A stretch of DNA of 64,000 nt from Psychrosphaera sp. B3R10 (lineage in GTDB: Bacteria; Pseudomonadota; Gammaproteobacteria; Enterobacterales; Alteromonadaceae), in contig NZ_JAHKQH010000045.1 in the NCBI RefSeq assembly GCF_018861025.1, positions 62,001 to 126,000 of the forward strand, in the 5' to 3' direction. Position numbers and translations under genes: made by a program. Positions 59,712 to 64,000 of this stretch are shown piece by piece; the stretch's first letter is position 1; the number at the start of each line of letters is the position of its first letter. The notes below the pieces were generated by a model. It saw only the letters and a program-made list of their open reading frames with translations. It was not told the origin of the DNA and did not search any database.

Positions 59712-61571
59712 GTGTTAAATAAGTATCCACTCTGGAAATACGTCATGGTGGTGTTGGTACTGCTTATCGGCGGGTTGTATTCTGCACCAAATCTCTACGG
59801 CGAAGATCCCGCCATCCAAGTATCTGGCGTCCGTGGCGCTGAAGTTAATGCGTTAGTATTAGACACTGTTGTGGCTAAGTTAGATGAAGCCAAAATAGAA
59901 TATAAAAAATCAGAATTGGCTGAAGGTCGTATTTTGGTTCGACTTAAGCGTGAAGATGATCAATTAAAAGCGAAAGAAGCGATTGGCGATAGTTTAGGCG
60001 ACGGCTTTGTAGTAGCGTTAAACCTTGCTCCTGCAACACCTGGATGGTTACAGGCCTTTGGTGCTGGTCCACTTAAGCTTGGTCTTGACTTACGTGGTGG
60101 TGTGCATTTCCTTATGGAAGTGGACATGAAAGAAGCCATGAATAAAAAATTCACTGAAATGGAAGAAGACTTTAAAGCTGACCTTCGTGAAGAGAAAATT
60201 TATTATCGTCGTATAGCGCAAACCGGTTCTGGTGAAGCTGTCCGAGTTCAGATTCGAAAAGCTGAAGAATTAGACGACGCCCGTCGCTTTATCGAGAAAA
60301 AATATCCGGATCTTGTCGTTATTGAAGATAGCAAAACAAGTGAACCTGACTTGTTAGTTTCAATGACGGAACAAAAAATCAAAGAAACGCGTAATTACGC
60401 GGTTGACCAAAACATTACTATTATTCGTAATCGTGTAAACGAACTCGGCGTAGCTGAACCTTTAGTTCAACGTCAAGGGCAAGAACGAATTGTTGTGCAA
60501 TTACCAGGTGTACAAGACACTGCACGTGCGAAAGAAATTTTAGGCGCCACTGCGACATTAGAATTTAAAATGGTTTATCAAGACGGTGATATTGGCGCTG
60601 CTATGAACGGCCGTGTTCCACCAAAAGCTAAACTATATGACAGTAAGAAACAGGGACCTGTTTTACTTGAGAAAAAAGTAAGACTTACGGGTGACCACAT
60701 AGTTGACGCACAAAGTTCATTTGATCAATACGGAATGCCGCAGGTAAGTATTTCATTAGATACAAAAGGCGGCAATAAAATGTCGGCGATGACAAAAGAC
60801 AACATTGGTAACCCAATGGCTGTTGTGTTCATCGAATACAAGCCAACTGAAGTAAAAGACAAAAATGGCGTTTCGATTCTTAAAAAATATGAAGAAGTTA
60901 TTAGTGTTGCAACGATTCAAGCGCGTTTAGGTCGTAACTTCGTTATTACCGGTTTGGATTCGTCATCAGAAGCACATAACCTTGCCTTGATGTTACGTGC
61001 GGGTGCGCTAATTGCGCCAATTCAAATTGTTGAAGAACGTACGGTTGGTCCAAGTTTAGGTCAAGAAAATATCGATGCTGGTTTTAATGCCGTAATGTTA
61101 GGCTTTGGCTTAGTTTTACTGTTTATGCTGGTTTATTACAAAAAGTTTGGTCTTGTTGCAAACGTCGCACTAGCTGCAAACTTAGTTATGATCATCGGTG
61201 TAATGTCTATGATCCCAGGCGCAACACTAACCCTTCCTGGTATTGCGGGTATCGTATTAACCGTTGGTATGGCAGTTGACGCCAATGTACTTATATTTGA
61301 AAGAATAAGAGAAGAGTTGAAAGATAACCGTAGCCCTCAACAGGCGATTCATCATGGTTATGACAGTGCTTTCTCGACAATTGCCGATGCCAATATCACA
61401 ACGTTTATTGCTGCGGTTATATTGTTTGCTATAGGTACTGGACCAATTAAAGGCTTTGCGATTACGTTAGCCATTGGTATTGCTACTTCCATGTTTACTG
61501 CCATTGTTGGGACACGTGCAATCGTGAACGCAACATGGGGTGGTAAACGAATCGAAAAACTTTCGATATAA
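59712..61571 (+). CDS. secD: protein translocase subunit SecD
   Basis: 619 residues, GTG start with AAGGG upstream. First helix (about 10-28), a large periplasmic part (30-445) with the [14 protein letters not shown] motif, then five helices in the export core, with [19 protein letters not shown] carrying the Asp used for proton coupling. Pulls proteins out of SecYEG using the proton (or sodium) gradient. Confidence 0.97.
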   Translation: MLNKYPLWKYVMVVLVLLIGGLYSAPNLYGEDPAIQVSGVRGAEVNALVLDTVVAKLDEAKIEYKKSELAEGRILVRLKREDDQLKAKEAIGDSLGDGFVVALNLAPATPGWLQAFGAGPLKLGLDLRGGVHFLMEVDMKEAMNKKFTEMEEDFKADLREEKIYYRRIAQTGSGEAVRVQIRKAEELDDARRFIEKKYPDLVVIEDSKTSEPDLLVSMTEQKIKETRNYAVDQNITIIRNRVNELGVAEPLVQRQGQERIVVQLPGVQDTARAKEILGATATLEFKMVYQDGDIGAAMNGRVPPKAKLYDSKKQGPVLLEKKVRLTGDHIVDAQSSFDQYGMPQVSISLDTKGGNKMSAMTKDNIGNPMAVVFIEYKPTEVKDKNGVSILKKYEEVISVATIQARLGRNFVITGLDSSSEAHNLALMLRAGALIAPIQIVEERTVGPSLGQENIDAGFNAVMLGFGLVLLFMLVYYKKFGLVANVALAANLVMIIGVMSMIPGATLTLPGIAGIVLTVGMAVDANVLIFERIREELKDNRSPQQAIHHGYDSAFSTIADANITTFIAAVILFAIGTGPIKGFAITLAIGIATSMFTAIVGTRAIVNATWGGKRIEKLSI

Positions 61572-61589
61572 CTCGGCGAGATTATTAAT

Positions 61590-62561
61590 ATGCAACTTTT
61601 AAATTTATCAGAAACAGTTAATTTTATGTCGCTTCGCCGCATAACGTCGGCGTTTTCAATCTTATTAATTGTCGCTTCAATCGCGTCATTTGCAACAAAA
61701 GGTTTAAACTGGGGCCTTGATTTCACCGGTGGTAGCTTAATCGAAGTTTCTTTTGAGCAAAGTGCTGACTTAACAAAAGTCCGTCAAGTTATGGATGAAA
61801 ACGGCTTTGGTGACGCTACGGTACAAAACTTTGGCTCAAGTCGTGATGTATTAATCCGAATTGCACCAAGATTACATGCTGAGGGCGAATCAGTAGGTGA
61901 AAAAATTGACTCTAAAATGATCGGAGATACGATCATGTCAGCGTTAACTGCTATGGACGATACAGCGACAATGCGTCGAATCGAGTTTGTTGGCCCGAGC
62001 GTGGGCGGTGAACTTAGAGAACAGGGCGGTTTAGCCATGTTAACGGCGTTATTATGTATCCTAATCTATGTTGCTCTTCGTTTTGAATGGCGATTTGCGT
62101 TAGGCTCGGTATCCGCGTTAGGACATGACGTTATTATTACGGTTGGTTTATTTAGTGCCCTAGGTATTGAATTTGACCTAACGGTATTAGCTGCTGTGTT
62201 AGCCGTAATCGGTTATTCACTTAACGATACTATTGTTGTATCCGATCGAATCCGAGAAAACTTTCGAAAGATACGTCAAGGTGAAGCAGAAGAAATTATC
62301 AATATCTCGTTAACGCAAACGCTTAACCGTACTATGGTTACATCATTTACGACAGCTCTAGTGTTGTTGGCCTTGTTGTTTGTTGGCGGTGAGCTAATTA
62401 AAGGCTTTGCCACTGCGTTATTGTTTGGTGTTGTAATTGGTACATATTCATCAATTTATGTTGCGAGCTCTATCGCGCTTGCTTTAGGGATCAGTAAAGA
62501 AGACATGATGCCAACAGAAGTTGAAAAAGAAGGTGCTGATCAAGACCAGTTAATGCCTTAA
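61590..62561 (+). CDS. secF: protein translocase subunit SecF
   Basis: 323 residues. First helix about 22-42, GLDFTGGSLIEVSF, a short periplasmic domain, then helices with GYSLNDTIVVSDRIREN. Partner of SecD, 18 bp downstream of it. A terminator follows. Confidence 0.97.
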   Translation: MQLLNLSETVNFMSLRRITSAFSILLIVASIASFATKGLNWGLDFTGGSLIEVSFEQSADLTKVRQVMDENGFGDATVQNFGSSRDVLIRIAPRLHAEGESVGEKIDSKMIGDTIMSALTAMDDTATMRRIEFVGPSVGGELREQGGLAMLTALLCILIYVALRFEWRFALGSVSALGHDVIITVGLFSALGIEFDLTVLAAVLAVIGYSLNDTIVVSDRIRENFRKIRQGEAEEIINISLTQTLNRTMVTSFTTALVLLALLFVGGELIKGFATALLFGVVIGTYSSIYVASSIALALGISKEDMMPTEVEKEGADQDQLMP

Positions 62562-62589
62562 CAAAGTCCGCGTAAATTTGTATTTTGAT

Positions 62590-62621
62590 AAACGGTAAGC
62601 CTAGGCTTACCGTTCTTTTTT
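62590..62621 (+). terminator. terminator after secF
   Basis: AACGGTAAGCC/GGCTTACCGTT perfect stem with almost no loop and a run of T; it ends just before the yajQ ribosome site. Confidence 0.88.
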
Positions 62622-62631
62622 GGAGATTATT

Positions 62632-63117
62632 ATGCCTAGTTTCGATATTGTGTCAGAAATTGATGTAAATGAAGTGCGTCACGCTACTGAAAATGCAACT
62701 CGAGAAGTGTCAACACGATTTGATTTTCGTGGGGTTGAGGCCAACTTTGAATATAAAGACGGCACCGTGAAAATGGTTGGTGAAGGCGATTTTCAGTTAA
62801 AGCAAATGTTAGATATTTTGAGAAATAAATGCACCAAGCGCGGATTAGATCCGGCATCAATGGACACCGAAGGGAAAGTCGATATCACCGGTAAAACCTA
62901 TACACGAGTTATTGGTTTTAAAGAGGGCATTGAACAAGACATGGCTAAAAAGATCGTTAAGTTGATCAAAGAAGACAAACTTAAAGTTCAGGCGTCTATC
63001 CAAGGTGATAAAGTCAGAGTGACGGGTAAAAAGCGTGATGATCTGCAACAAGCTATGCAAGTGCTACGAAGCGCAGAGCTGGGGCAACCGCTACAATTTA
63101 ACAATTTCAGAGACTAG
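62632..63117 (+). CDS. yajQ: YajQ family nucleotide-binding protein
   Basis: 161 residues from the ATG at 62632, with TTGGAGA seven bases before it; an in-frame ATG at 62620 is inside that leader. Begins [18 protein letters not shown] and ends [12 protein letters not shown], both hallmark segments. In Xanthomonas a YajQ protein binds c-di-GMP; that property here would be inference, though three c-di-GMP enzymes lie in the window. Confidence 0.95.
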   Translation: MPSFDIVSEIDVNEVRHATENATREVSTRFDFRGVEANFEYKDGTVKMVGEGDFQLKQMLDILRNKCTKRGLDPASMDTEGKVDITGKTYTRVIGFKEGIEQDMAKKIVKLIKEDKLKVQASIQGDKVRVTGKKRDDLQQAMQVLRSAELGQPLQFNNFRD

Positions 63118-63139
63118 TCGATATTTTACGATCTACGTT

Positions 63140-64000
63140 TTAGGTAGTCGCTTGGATTAGTAAATTTTGACTAATCGCGTCGACTAATTGGTCAAGAGCA
63201 ATTGGTTTAGTGAGAAAGCTATCAAATAAGGCTTTCTCTCTACTTGACCTATACACATCTGCGGTAAGTGCTAGGATCGGAATTTTGACTTTGTTCGCTC
63301 TTAGCCGGCGAGTGGCTTCTATCCCACTTATTCCCGGTAAATGAATATCCATCAAAACTAAGTCAAAATCAGCATTTGTACCAAAGGTTACAGCCTCTTC
63401 GCCAGTCCCTACGATTTTAAACTGCACCGGTATTGCGCCTAACAAGGCTGCAATAACCATTTGATTGACTTTATTATCTTCAACAACAAGTATGTTTGTC
63501 GTGTCTGGGATGTTCTTTGTTTGTATATTGCTGGACGAGGGCGTCGGTACATTCTTATAAGGCAGAGACACAGTTACTGTTGTGCCGACTTTGTTTTTAC
63601 TTTGAACATCGATATGACCATGCATGAGTTCGACTAAGCCCTTAGTAATCGATAGCCCTAAGCCCGAACCTTCATTGTTTTGTGATTGCCCCGTAATTTG
63701 CGCAAACTGATTAAATAGGTAAGGGATCTTTTCAGTTTGAATTCCAATACCGCTATCGACGACTTTTAATATCAGTGTCTCATTAAGCACTGATGCACTC
63801 ACAATGACCTTGGAGTTTGAATGACTAAACTTGATGGCATTGTTTATTATATTAGATAAAACACAACCAAATTTAGCTTCATCAATTGCCACTGTTTTAG
63901 GAATATCATTGGCTATTTGGACATCAACTTTAATGCTTTTTTCGTTGGCCTTGATCATTAAGTTGTTTACGACAAATTTGATATAGTCAGAAGGGTCAGA
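63140..64000 (-). CDS. hybrid histidine kinase, C-terminal part (cut by the window edge)
   Basis: 287 codons are visible and the frame runs off the right edge. Present are the end of a dimerisation segment, the ATPase domain with NIINNAIKFSHS (N box), VVDSGIGI (G1) and GSGLGLSITKGLVELM (G2), then a receiver domain with LVLMDIHLPGISG (phospho-Asp) and LTKPIALDQL (switch Lys). The kinase His and any sensor lie outside the window. Layout is that of BarA/TorS-like hybrids without an Hpt domain. Confidence 0.93.
   Translation of the reverse strand, partial: SDPSDYIKFVVNNLMIKANEKSIKVDVQIANDIPKTVAIDEAKFGCVLSNIINNAIKFSHSNSKVIVSASVLNETLILKVVDSGIGIQTEKIPYLFNQFAQITGQSQNNEGSGLGLSITKGLVELMHGHIDVQSKNKVGTTVTVSLPYKNVPTPSSSNIQTKNIPDTTNILVVEDNKVNQMVIAALLGAIPVQFKIVGTGEEAVTFGTNADFDLVLMDIHLPGISGIEATRRLRANKVKIPILALTADVYRSSREKALFDSFLTKPIALDQLVDAISQNLLIQATT

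Overview
The window is AT-rich chromosomal DNA of a marine gammaproteobacterium of the order Alteromonadales. Gene content (Mn-dependent pyrophosphatase, SpeD, DUF3802, SapC, DUF3718, AstC-AstA-AstD order, long PstC/PstA, Pho regulon) fits a Colwelliaceae-like organism (Colwellia/Thalassotalea type). The genus is inference; there is no rRNA marker here. I found no rRNA, tRNA, CRISPR array or transposase.

Layout. 1-3453: core genes (partial lipoprotein, ppaC, MFS transporter). 3457-4121: intergenic block with four copies, whole or partial, of a ~111-bp repeat. 4203-~9212: an integrase-less array of integron cassettes (CALIN-like), all genes on the + strand, with four recognisable ~90-103 bp attC sites and one remnant. 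The cassettes hold a three-gene TIR-like / membrane protein / TIR unit (the best candidate for an undescribed defence system), a secreted protein, a DUF2971 gene broken by one amber codon, a membrane-anchored protein, a methyltransferase and a small protein with an MreB-like stretch. 9274-15246: small conserved genes, then a tightly overlapping operon (porin-like protein, PstS-like periplasmic protein, diguanylate cyclase, EAL phosphodiesterase). 15457-25707: thioesterase, speD, OsmC, DUF3802, the arginine succinyltransferase cluster, HDOD protein, pabA/trpG, trpS, rpe. 25918-28087: TorF-like protein, DUF4404, a zinc-ribbon protein and SapC.

28236-40293 is a phosphate island: pitA with its DUF47 partner, phoU-pstB-pstA-pstC, a GcvR-like ACT protein, pstS, and phoB-phoR. 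Four good Pho boxes lie upstream of the DUF47-pitA unit, pstC, pstS and phoB, so the region looks like one PhoB-controlled block. 40403-49451: HupE with an anchor protein, PH-domain protein, porin, a metallophosphoesterase/outer-membrane pair with a TetR-type dyad upstream, Dyp peroxidase, glnK-amtB, argR and mdh.

49679-63117 is housekeeping: ispB, rplU-rpmA-obg, folA, DUF3718, a REC-REC-PAS-GGDEF-EAL protein, queA, tgt, yajC-secD-secF and yajQ. A hybrid histidine kinase runs off the right edge. The window thus carries three c-di-GMP enzymes, one PhoB regulon, two nitrogen/arginine control points (GlnK and ArgR) and one mobile cassette array.
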